Of a stretch of 64,000 bases of DNA, positions 54,365-63,767 are shown piece by piece. Made by a program: the position numbers and the translations under genes. Every line of letters begins with the position of its first letter. Positions within the stretch are counted from its first letter, which is position 1. Origin of the DNA: Amycolatopsis albispora (GTDB taxonomy: Bacteria; Actinomycetota; Actinomycetes; Mycobacteriales; Pseudonocardiaceae); the NCBI RefSeq assembly GCF_003312875.1, contig NZ_CP015163.1, forward strand, positions 7,378,001 to 7,442,000, read 5' to 3'. Below the pieces are notes generated by a model. The model saw only the letters and a program-made list of their open reading frames with translations, ran no database searches and was not told the DNA's origin.

Positions 54365-55163
54365 TTACCAGTCCCCGTTGCGGCTCAGCGCGTTGTAGGC
54401 GGTCTCCAGCGGTGCCCAGCCGTTGGTGGTGTCGTGTTCCTTGCCCTCGCTGGAATGCCAGTAGCGGAGGTTGAACTTCTCCTTGCCAGGAGCCAGTTTC
54501 CGGATGTTCGTGTGCGAGATGTCGTAGTCGGCGTCCGGGCGGTACCGGTACTTGTGGTCGGCGTGGTAGCCCTTGTCGATGGCCGATTCGTAGCCGACCG
54601 TACCGTCCTCATCGGACCCGGCGAAGCTCCAGTCGGTGCCCTTGGCCCAGCTTTCGGTGAGGCGGTTCTCCGGTGCGTGCAGCACGTCCATGAAGGTGGA
54701 GCCGGGTTTCATCGAGTCCCACTGCGTGCTGTGGTACTTGTCCGGATCGGTGATGCCCTGGTGCGGGGTGGCCAGCGTGACCACGTCGCTGACCTTGAGC
54801 TTGCCCTTGGGGAAGCCTTCCCAGCCCTGCGCCGAGCCGAGCAGCGCGACGCGCGTGACCAGGCCGCCCATCGAATGGCCGACGATTTCGACGGATTCGC
54901 CCTTGCTGGTGTGGTCGCGGTAGATGCGGTTGGCCAGCTCGGCGGCGACGTGCTTGATGCGCGTGCCCGTGCTCGCCTTGGCGACGGTGACGTCGCAGTT
55001 GCTGTCACCCGCGTAGTAGCCGACGGTCTTCAGCTCGCCCCGGCTCTTCGTTGTAGCCGTGCACGAAGTACACCGGCTGGGCCTCGGCGGCGTGCGCGGC
55101 GGTCAGGCCGCTGACCGCGAGTCCGGCCGTGACCAGCGCCGCGACCGTCCTGCCGTACTTCAT
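54365..55163 (-). pseudogene. Secreted lipase-like alpha/beta hydrolase with a one-base frameshift
   Basis: ATG at 55163 starts a signal peptide (MKYGRTVAALVTAGLAVSGL, AAHA). The frame reads QPVYFVHGYNEE and hits TGA at 55007. Shifting frame near 55045-55055 restores the natural sequence SRGELKTVGYYAGDSNC and then IVGHSMGGLVTRVAL (nucleophile elbow, Ser), ATPHQGI, SDEDGTVGYESA (likely acid) and DISHTNIRKL (likely His), to the stop at 54365. Oxyanion-hole HG is in the first frame. A single-base indel explains everything. Either a real inactive gene or a sequencing error. Confidence 0.85.
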
Positions 55164-55376
55164 CGAGTGACCTCCTGGGTTCGGGTATTCGAGATGTGAC
55201 GCCACCGGACCCGTTCGGGTTCCGTGGTTGCGCACCACCGCCTGCCTGGGCTACCGTGGTGACATCTCCTCTTGACGGATGCAGGCCACGCCTCCCGTCC
55301 AGAGCGTTCAGGATCTCAGTTTCCGGCCGGCGGGCGAACGCCGTTCCTTCCTTCACTCTGCTCAGAAAGATTTCCC

Positions 55377-56441
55377 ATGACTACCAACGGAATACTCGAC
55401 ATCGTGCGCAACCGCGCACAGGTCAGGGCCGACGGCTACCTGCCGGGCCCCGACGACGTACCGATCAGCCAGAAAGTGGTCCGCGACCTCGGGCTGCGCC
55501 GTGGTGACCTGCTCTGCCTCGATGACCACGGGGAGGTCACCGCGGTCAACGGGCTTGCTCCCGGCAGACGGCCGCGCCCGGCCTTCGCCGACCTGGTTCC
55601 CTTGTACCCCAACCAAAGGCTGCGCCTGGAAACCGAGCGGCACGAGCTGACCACGCGGGTCATCGACCTGGTGATGCCGGTCGGCAAGGGGCAGCGCGCG
55701 CTGATCGTGGCGCCACCGAAGGCCGGGAAAACCTCGGTGCTGCAGGCGATCGCGCACGGGATCAGCAAGAACCACCCGGAATGCCACCTGATGCTGGTGC
55801 TGGTCGGTGAGCGTCCGGAAGAAGTGACCGACCTCGCCCGCGCCGTGCCCGGCGAGGTGATCGCGGCCACCTTCGATCATCCACCCGCCGACCACACGGC
55901 CCTGGCCGAGCTGGCCATCGAACGCGCGAAACGCCTCGTCGAACAGGGGCGCGATGTGGTGGTGCTACTGGATTCCCTGACCAGACTCGGCCGGGCGTAC
56001 AACCTGGCCGCCCCAGCCTCGGGCCGAATCCTTTCGGGCGGCGTGGATTCTTCCGCGCTGACCCCGCCCAAGCGCTTCCTCGGCGCCGCCCGCAACATCG
56101 AAAACGGTGGCTCGCTGACCATCTTCGCCACCGCCCTCGTCGACACCGGTTCAGTGGGCGACACGGTGATCTTCGAGGAATACAAGGGCACCGGCAACGC
56201 CGAACTACGCCTGGACCGCCGCCTGGCGAGCAAACGCGTATGGCCAGCCGTCGACCTCCCCCAATCCGGCACCCGCCGCGAAGACCTCCTGGTCTCACCC
56301 GCCGAAACCGCCGCCACCACAGCCCTGCGGCGCGCACTGGAAACCCGCGACCACAGCACCGAAACCCTCCTGGACGGTTTACGTAAAACGGAAACCAACC
56401 AGGAGTTCCTCACCCAACTGACCCGCCCACCACGCCCCTGA
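55377..56441 (+). CDS. Compact transcription termination factor Rho paralogue
   Basis: 354 residues from ATG 55377. Residues of about 6-85 resemble the Rho primary RNA-binding domain (ILDIVRNRAQVRADGYLPG, PISQKVVRDLGLRRGDLL). The hexameric RecA-like ATPase follows, with P-loop PPKAGKTS at 113-120, Walker B DVVVLLDSLTRLGRAYN and the Rho-specific EEYKGTGNAELRLDRRLA and VDLPQSGTRREDLL. The N-terminal helical bundle and the long Arg/Asp-rich insertion seen in actinobacterial Rho are missing. It is therefore a second, short Rho rather than the main one. The region that follows is C-rich. Confidence 0.85.
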   Translation: MTTNGILDIVRNRAQVRADGYLPGPDDVPISQKVVRDLGLRRGDLLCLDDHGEVTAVNGLAPGRRPRPAFADLVPLYPNQRLRLETERHELTTRVIDLVMPVGKGQRALIVAPPKAGKTSVLQAIAHGISKNHPECHLMLVLVGERPEEVTDLARAVPGEVIAATFDHPPADHTALAELAIERAKRLVEQGRDVVVLLDSLTRLGRAYNLAAPASGRILSGGVDSSALTPPKRFLGAARNIENGGSLTIFATALVDTGSVGDTVIFEEYKGTGNAELRLDRRLASKRVWPAVDLPQSGTRREDLLVSPAETAATTALRRALETRDHSTETLLDGLRKTETNQEFLTQLTRPPRP

Positions 56442-57524
56442 CACCTCCCGCTATCCCCCTGCCGCGCGCGCCGCCCCCCCTCGCGCCCGTTGCACCCCTG
56501 CTGCGCGCCGCACCCCCGCGACCGTTGCGCCCCTGCCTCGCCCACCGCATCCTTGCCGTGCCCGCCGCACTCCTGCCGCGCCCGCCGTATCCCTGCCGCG
56601 CGTGCCGCACTCCTGCCGCGCGTGCCGCATCCTTGCCGCGCGTGCCGCATCCCTGCCGCGGGTGCCGCACTCCTGCCGCGGGTGCCGCACTCCTGCCGCG
56701 GGTGCCGCACTCCTGCCGCGGGTGCCGCACTCCTGCCGCGGGTGCCGCATCCCTGCCGCGGGTGCCGCACTCCTGCCGGGCGCGCCGTATCCCTGCCGCG
56801 CGCGTCGCACTCCTGCCGCAGCGCCCCCGCCGCGCCCGCAGCGCCGCTGCCGCGCCCGCCGTATTGCTGCCGCGCTCACCGCGGCCCGCGCCCGCTGGGC
56901 CCTTGATGCACTCGCCGCGTTCCTGGCGCGACCAGCCACATTTTGACGCCCGTCGCATTCGCCCCGCGCTCGCCGCATTCGCGCAGCTCGCCGCGCTCGT
57001 GATGCGCCCAGCGTGCCCGCCACATTCGTGACGCGCCCGCCGCGTTCCCGCCGCGCTCGCCGCAGTCGTGACGGGCCTGCCGCGCCCCCGCCGAGACCGA
57101 CGCGCCCCGCCCTTGACGCGCTCGCCGGATTCGCGTCGCGACCGCCGCGCCCTTGATCCGTCCGCCACACTTCGGACGGCCCGCCACACACTTCGGATCG
57201 CCTGCCGCGCTCCTGACGCAACCGCTGCGCTCCTGACGCGGCCACTGCTCCCTGGCCGCGCTCGCCGCGCTCCTGGCGCGCCCGCCGCGTTTGTGAAGTG
57301 CCCACCCGCTCTTGATGCGCCTGCTGCACTCCTATCGCACCGCCGCACGCCAAACGCGACCGCCGCGTCCCTGACGCGACCGGCGCGCTCTCCTGAGGCG
57401 CCTGCCGAGCTCCGGATAGCCGGATAGCCCGTTGCCTGGCGGCCCGAACCGGCCGCACTTCTGATGCGATCGGTGCGCTTCGGGGCGCGCGGATTTCCGA
57501 ATGTGCCTCGGGTGCGGTGGGTGG
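56442..57524. repeat. 1.08-kb C-rich degenerate repeat tract, with a 20-bp in-phase array
   Basis: No supportable gene. From 56521 to 56820 fifteen consecutive 20-bp units are in phase; GGTGCCGCACTCCTGCCGCG is exact at 56661, 56681, 56701 and 56721, with single-base variants elsewhere. Outside it, units of about 20 bp such as GCCGCGCTCCTGACGCG decay progressively to about 57420. The plus strand is C-rich: in 56461-56520 there are 36 C, 17 G. Long open frames on both strands arise from the repeat period and composition; 20 is not divisible by three, so peptides repeat every 20 residues. Confidence 0.85.
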
Positions 57525-58013
57525 TTACGCGTCGGGGAAGGGGTGGTGTAGGACGGTTCGGGGGGCGAGGGCGTCCAGGCCCAAGGCGCGTTCGTGGGCT
57601 CGTAGGGCCAGTAGGCCCGCCGTCGGTTCGGGTAGGTCGGTGAAGCCGAGTTTCCGGTAGAACGGGCCGTTCCACGGGATGTCCGCGAACGTGCACAGCG
57701 TCACCGCGCCGAAGCCCTCCGCCCGTGCCCAGTCGAGGACCGCGCGCACCAACTGCGTGCCGATGCCCCGCCGGAAGTGGGCCGGGTGCACGGCCAGTTG
57801 TTCCAGGTGCGCGTTGCCATCGACCACCTCGACCCTGGCGAACCCCGCCGGCGGGGTGCCCGCGACCAGCACCAGCCGCGCCGAGGCGAGGTCGTCGGCG
57901 CTGCCGGGCGGCGGCAGCGGCGGGAAGCCCAGGTCCTCGAAGATCGAATCGGCGGCCGATTCGAGTGCGGGCAGGGTGTCCAGTTCAGCGGCCGTGGCCT
58001 CCCGGATCTGCAT
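57525..58013 (-). CDS. GNAT-family acetyltransferase
   Basis: 162 residues from ATG 58013. The acetyl-CoA motif A is visible as EQLAVHPAHFRRGIGTQLV, and motif B as PFYRKLGFTDLPEP. It transfers an acetyl group from acetyl-CoA to an unidentified amine. Upstream in the same frame, Gly-Val-Ala-rich sequence derives from the 9-bp repeat and is not part of the gene. Confidence 0.85.
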   Translation of the reverse strand: MQIREATAAELDTLPALESAADSIFEDLGFPPLPPPGSADDLASARLVLVAGTPPAGFARVEVVDGNAHLEQLAVHPAHFRRGIGTQLVRAVLDWARAEGFGAVTLCTFADIPWNGPFYRKLGFTDLPEPTAGLLALRAHERALGLDALAPRTVLHHPFPDA

Positions 58014-58060
58014 GACCGCCTTGTACCAGCCCCCGCCCGGGCGCGACAACCGAATTGCGC

Positions 58061-58115
58061 GGACACGAATGTGGCTTTCGGGGCCGAATGCGCCCCCAAA
58101 GCCACATTCGTGTCC
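58061..58115. repeat. REP-like palindrome upstream of GNAT gene
   Basis: Arms 58061-58083 (GGACACGAATGTGGCTTT...) and 58093-58115 are inverted copies with one mismatch; the loop is CCGAATGCG. The tandem repeat begins immediately beyond the right arm. Confidence 0.92.
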
Positions 58116-58183
58116 GGCAACCCGCAACCCCGGCAACCCCGGCAACCCCGGCAACCCCGGCAACCCCGGCAACCCCGGCAACC
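58114..58183. repeat. 9-bp tandem repeat (CCGGCAACC)
   Basis: CCGGCAACC at 58114-58122, one shortened copy, then six exact tandem copies at 58130-58183. It lies between the palindrome and the ferredoxin stop. Such a perfect short array implies recent slippage. Confidence 0.85.
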
Positions 58184-58196
58184 CGGGCGGTCGCGG

Positions 58197-58391
58197 TCAG
58201 TCCGAAGTGGACAGAGCCTGCGCCGGGCAGAGGTGGGTGGCTTCCCGCACCCGCTCGGCCGTTTCGCCGCGCACCTCGTCGGTCAGCAGCAGCACGGTGC
58301 CGTCCTCCTCGCGCTGGTCGAACACCGACGGCTCGGTCAGCACGCACTGCCCGGCGCCGACACAGCGATCGACGTCCGTGATGACCCTCAT
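58197..58391 (-). CDS. 3Fe-4S ferredoxin partner of P450
   Basis: 64 residues from ATG 58391, whose start overlaps the P450 stop (ATGA). The motif CVGAGQC near residue 10 and the distal ATHLCPAQAL, three Cys in all and no fourth, mark a [3Fe-4S] ferredoxin. It is typical of actinomycete P450-linked ferredoxins and should pass electrons to the co-encoded P450. Confidence 0.9.
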   Translation of the reverse strand: MRVITDVDRCVGAGQCVLTEPSVFDQREEDGTVLLLTDEVRGETAERVREATHLCPAQALSTSD

Positions 58392-59599
58392 GACCAGGTC
58401 ACCGGCAGCGAGTGCAACCCGTACACGGTGGCGTTGCGCTTGTAGTCCAGCTCGTCGACCGGCTTGGCGATCCGCAGCGACGGCACCCGCCGGAACAGCG
58501 TGTCGAACACGATCTGCAGTTCCATCCGCGCCAGGTTCTGCCCGAGGCACTGGTGCGCCCCGAAGCCGAACGCCACGTGGTTGCGCGCCCCGCGCGCGAT
58601 GTCCAGCTCGTCCGGCCGCTCGTAGACCGCCGGGTCGTGGTTCGCCGCGTTCGACAGGCCGATCACGCCCTCACCCGCCTTGATCCGCACCCCGCCGATC
58701 TCCACGTCCTCGACCGCCAGCCTGGTGGTGGCCACCTCCGCGATGGTGAAGTACCGCAGCAGCTCCTCGACCGCGCTGAGCGTGACGCCCGGGTCCTCGC
58801 GCAGCAGCGCGAGCTGTTCCGGGTGCTCGATCAGCGCGACCACGCCCAGCGAGATCATGTTCGCGGTGGTCTCGTGCCCGGCGATCAGCAGCAGGAAGGC
58901 GAGGCTGACCAGCGCCTCGTGATCGACGTTGTCCTCCTCGCGCTGCTTGAGGATCTGCCTGCCGAGCAGATCGTCGGTCGGCGCCGCCTCCTTCTCCACG
59001 ATCAGCTTGTCCAGGTACGAGGTGAGCTGGTCGACCGAGTGCCGCCGGTCCTCCGGCGAGGTGTCCCGGCTGAGCAGCCTGCCCGAGTGCAGCTGGAAGA
59101 ACTCGTGGTCGGCGTACGGCACGCCCAGCAGCTCGCAGATCACCAGCGAAGGCACCGGCAGCGACAGGTGGGTGACCAGGTCGGCGGGCTCGCCGGCGGC
59201 CAGCAGGTCGTCGATGGCCTGGTCGACGATCTCCTGGATCCGCGGCCGCAGCGCCTCCATCCGGCGCACGGTGAACTCCCCGACCACCGCGCGCCGAGCC
59301 GGGCCGTGCTCCGGCGGGTCCATCGAGATCAGCGACGGCTTGAAGGCCGCCCGCATCGGTGTGTTGTCCACCAGCGTGGGGAACCGCGGGTTCGCGCGGT
59401 CCGAGCTGAACCGGGGATCGGCCAGCATGGCGCGCACGTCCTCGTGCCGGGTGAGCACCCAGGCCCGCTTGCCGGTGGGCAGCTCGACCTGCGTCACGGG
59501 GTTCTCGGCGCGGATCCGGTCGTATTCGGCGGGTGGCGCGTAGGGGCAGCGGCGTTCCATCGGGAACGACGGGACCCGCTCGGTGGTGGTTTCGGACAC
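58388..59599 (-). CDS. Cytochrome P450 (CYP105-like)
   Basis: 403 residues from GTG 59599, GAGGT 4-9 bp upstream. AGHETT (240-245) is the oxygen-binding I-helix, ExxR is E279-x-x-R282 in VEELLR, and heme Cys351 lies in FGFGAHQCLG. The sequence resembles actinomycete CYP105-type monooxygenases that hydroxylate drugs or natural products. Operon with the ferredoxin and divergent from a TetR gene, so ligand-induced expression is likely. Confidence 0.93.
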   Translation of the reverse strand: MSETTTERVPSFPMERRCPYAPPAEYDRIRAENPVTQVELPTGKRAWVLTRHEDVRAMLADPRFSSDRANPRFPTLVDNTPMRAAFKPSLISMDPPEHGPARRAVVGEFTVRRMEALRPRIQEIVDQAIDDLLAAGEPADLVTHLSLPVPSLVICELLGVPYADHEFFQLHSGRLLSRDTSPEDRRHSVDQLTSYLDKLIVEKEAAPTDDLLGRQILKQREEDNVDHEALVSLAFLLLIAGHETTANMISLGVVALIEHPEQLALLREDPGVTLSAVEELLRYFTIAEVATTRLAVEDVEIGGVRIKAGEGVIGLSNAANHDPAVYERPDELDIARGARNHVAFGFGAHQCLGQNLARMELQIVFDTLFRRVPSLRIAKPVDELDYKRNATVYGLHSLPVTWS

Positions 59600-59658
59600 G
59601 GCTACCTCAATCCGGACGATTCGTATGTGGAGGTTTACCTTCCACTTTTCACGGTACC

Positions 59659-59683
59659 GATGTGGAATGCGAGCGTCCACATC
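59659..59683. promoter_or_regulatory. Dyad operator between P450 and TetR genes
   Basis: GATGTGGA (59659-59666) and TCCACATC (59676-59683) are perfect arms around ATGCGAGCG. A related looser dyad, GTGGAGGTTTACCTTCCAC, lies further toward the P450 start. Both sit in the 127-bp gap between divergent genes. Confidence 0.7.
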
Positions 59684-59726
59684 CGTTGGGGTGAGACAAT
59701 CCCGCGGAACCTGAGAGGTGGCTGAG

Positions 59727-60368
59727 ATGACGGTGGAGCACGAGGAGACCCGGTTGCGGGCCGACGCGAGACGCAACCGCGACCAGATCCTCGGAGCCGC
59801 CAAGGAGTTGTTCGCCGACGCGGGCCCGGACGTGCCGATGGAGGAGATCGCGCGCCGGGCGGGCGTCGGAGTGGGGACGCTCTACCGGCGGTTCCCCGAT
59901 CGCGCGTCCCTGCTGCGGGAGGTCGCGCGGGACACCTTCCGCGGCGTGCTGGCCGACGCGCGCACCGCGATCGACGAGGAACCGACGGCGTGGGACGCGC
60001 TCGTCCGGTTCCTCCGCATCACGCAGCGGGTGAAGTTGAGCGTGCAGCTGGCCATGCTGTCGCCGCTGGCCAGGGCGGTGTTCTCGGCGGACCCCAGTAC
60101 CGATGAGTTCCGCCGCGAGGCGCTCGGCATTCTCGACCGGATCGTCGAACAGGCGCAGGCCGAGGGTTCACTGCGGCCCGACGTGGGCGCCGGCGACGTG
60201 ACGATCATGTTCTCGCTGCTGCTGCGCGAACTGCCGCACCAGCCGATGCGGGTCAGCTCGTTCGCCACCGACCGCTGCATCGCGCTGATGCTCGACGGGC
60301 TGCGCGCCCGGCCGGGTTCACCCCTGCCCGGCCGGGCGGTGACCAGCGCCGACATCTTCGACGCCTGA
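59727..60368 (+). CDS. TetR-family regulator divergent from P450
   Basis: 213 residues from ATG 59727, with GAGAGGTG at 59713-59720. N-terminal HTH: RNRDQILGAAKELFADAG then MEEIARRAGVGVGTLYRRFP, a textbook TetR fold. The ligand domain is helical with no recognised specificity. It is divergent from the P450-ferredoxin pair and presumably represses it and itself. Confidence 0.92.
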   Translation: MTVEHEETRLRADARRNRDQILGAAKELFADAGPDVPMEEIARRAGVGVGTLYRRFPDRASLLREVARDTFRGVLADARTAIDEEPTAWDALVRFLRITQRVKLSVQLAMLSPLARAVFSADPSTDEFRREALGILDRIVEQAQAEGSLRPDVGAGDVTIMFSLLLRELPHQPMRVSSFATDRCIALMLDGLRARPGSPLPGRAVTSADIFDA

Positions 60369-60386
60369 TCGCACTCGGAAAACGCG

Positions 60387-61245
60387 TCAGACGCCGAGCG
60401 GGTGCCAGACGGTCTTCGCCTCCAGGTAGCGCCGCAGCCGCTTGATGTCCGGCCGCTCGGTCCAGTCCGGTTCCTCGGCAGGCACGCTGAGCACCCGCTT
60501 GACCGTGCCCGCGGCGGCCTTCGCCAGCTCGGCGCGATCGGCCTCCGCCGCGCCGGTCGGGTCGAGCGCGTTGACGTCACCGTGCGAGGCGAGCCACGGG
60601 CCGAGTTCCGCGGCGTGCCCGGTGAGGATGTTCGCCACCCCGCCCGGCACGTCGGAGGTGGCCAGCACCTCGGACAGGGTGATCGCGGGCAGCGGCCGTT
60701 CGGCGCTGCTCACCACCACCGCGGTGCAGCCGGTGGCCAGCACCGGGGCCAGCACGCTGACCAGGCCCAGCAACGAGGACCGCTGCGGCGCCAGCACGCC
60801 GACCACGCCGGTCGGCTCCGGCACGGTGAACGAGAAGTACGGGCCAGCCACCGGGTTCGCCGCCCCGAGCACGGTGGCGATCTTGTCGGTCCAGCCCGCG
60901 TACCAGACCCAGCGGTCGATCGCGGTGTCCACAAGGGACTCCGCCTTCTCGACGGGCACGCCCTCGCAGGCGCTGACCTCGCTGACGAACTGCTCACGAC
61001 GGCCTTCGAGCACCTCGGCCACCCGGAACAGCACCTGGCCGCGGTTGTAGGCGGTGGCGCCGGACCAGCCGCCGAACGCCTTGCGCGCGGCCACCACGGC
61101 GTCGCGCACGTCCTTGCGCGACGCGTGCGCGGCATTCGCCAGGAACTTGCCCTTCGCGTCGGAGACCGGGTACGAGCGCCCCGACTCCGAACGCGGGAAC
61201 TTCCCGCCGACGTAGAGCTTGTAGGTCTTGGTCACCGAAAGACGA

Positions 61246-61253
<8 letters not shown>
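60387..61253 (-). CDS. Short aldehyde dehydrogenase-like protein lacking the catalytic half
   Basis: 288 residues from ATG 61253, overlapping the full-length ALDH by 8 bp. It matches ALDH N-terminal sequence (KLYVGGKFPRSESGRSYPVS, ARKAFGGWSGATAYNRGQVL) and the NAD-binding part up to about GPWLASHGDVNAL. It stops before the catalytic Cys loop. No nucleophile Cys or general-base Glu is identifiable. The family pair with a full-length ALDH next to deoC is conserved in other actinomycetes I recall. A non-catalytic or structural subunit is therefore possible. Confidence 0.75.
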
Positions 61254-62684
<1,431 letters not shown>

Positions 62685-62685
<1 letters not shown>

Positions 62686-63662
62686 CAGTCCACCGTCACG
62701 TAGTCGGGACCGCTGTAGTGGCCGTCGAGCTGGGTGCGGCGCTGCAGCAGGAGGTCGTTGAGCAGGCTGGAGGCGCCGAACCGGAACAGGTGCGGGTCGA
62801 GCCACGGCGGCCCGGCGACCTCGTGCACGGCGACCAGGTACTTGATCGCGTCCTTGGTGGTGCGGATGCCGCCGGCCGGCTTGACCCCGCGCAGCTCGCC
62901 GGTGACCTGGTGCCAGTCGTGCACGGCCTGCAGCATCACGTGGGTGACCGGCAGGGTGGCCGCGGGGGAGACCTTGCCGGTGGAGGTCTTGATGAAGTCG
63001 CCACCGGCGAGCAGCGCCAGCCAGGACGCGCGGCGCACGTTGTCGTAGGTGGCCAGTTCGCCGGTCTCCAGGATCACCTTCAGGTGGGCCTGGCCGCACG
63101 CGGCCTTGATCGCCTGGATCTCCTCGAACACCTGGCCGTAGCGGCCTTCCAGAAAGGCACCGCGGTCGATCACCATGTCGACCTCGGAGGCACCGGCGTC
63201 CACGGCCAGCTTGACGTCGGCGAGCTTGATCTCGCGGCTGGAGCGGCCGGACGGGAAGGCGGTGGCCACGCTGGCCACGCCGATGCCGGTGCCGTCCAGC
63301 GCCTCGACCGCGGTGGCGACCAGGTCCGGGTACACGCAGACGGCGGCCACGCGCGGGGTGTCCGGGTGCTCGGGGTCGGGCAGCTTGGCCTTGGCGGCCA
63401 GCGCGCGCACCTTGCCGCGGGTGTCGGCGCCCTCCAGCGTGGTCAGGTCGACCATCGAGATGGCGGTGTCGATGGCCCAGCGCTTGGCGGCCTTCTTGAT
63501 GCTGCGGGTGCCGAGCCCGGCCGCGCGCTGCTCGACGCCGACCTGGTCGACACCCGGCAGCCCGTGCAGGAACCGGCGCAGGCTCGTCTCGTCGCGCGTG
63601 GCGTCGGCGAGCCGCTCTGGCAGCGGCGACGGGGTGTCCGTCGCCGTTGACGTAACTGTCAT
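62685..63662 (-). CDS. deoC: Deoxyribose-phosphate aldolase
   Basis: 325 residues from ATG 63662, longer than the common 220-260-residue DeoC because of an N-terminal extension, as in other actinobacterial forms. The Schiff-base Lys lies in GGDFIKTSTGK, and VKPAGGIRTTKDAIKY and VIDRGAFLEGRYG are further family motifs. It splits deoxyribose-5-phosphate to glyceraldehyde-3-phosphate and acetaldehyde. First of a three-gene run with two ALDH genes. Confidence 0.95.
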
Positions 63663-63710
63663 GCCGCGAGTCTAGGTGACGGCGATCCGGAAAATTTCAG
63701 GTTAGTGCCT

Positions 63711-63737
63711 CGATCGTAATACGGCGTATTACGATCG
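63711..63737. promoter_or_regulatory. 27-bp near-perfect palindrome upstream of a ribbon-helix-helix-like gene
   Basis: CGATCGTAATACG (63711-63723) and CGTATTACGATCG (63725-63737) are exact inverted arms around one base. It ends 30 bp before the next start and is among the longest near-perfect palindromes of the window apart from the REP-like repeats. The size and position suit an autoregulatory operator. Confidence 0.85.
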
Positions 63738-63767
63738 GCATAGGCGTCTGAAAAACCAGGAGGCACG

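Noticed and set aside
56521..56820. Regular 20-bp units considered as a CRISPR array
   Set aside because: The units abut with no unique spacers, and no cas gene is nearby. It is a tandem minisatellite.
56451..57458. Open frames with Arg-Gly-Ser-Ala-Ala-Pro peptide repeats
   Set aside because: The 20-bp unit forces a 20-residue peptide period in any open frame; there is no ribosome site, and open frames exist on both strands equally.
57985..58347. Collagen-like Gly-Val-Ala repeat protein
   Set aside because: It comes only from translating the 9-bp repeat; frame has no start context and overlaps the ferredoxin end and GNAT start.
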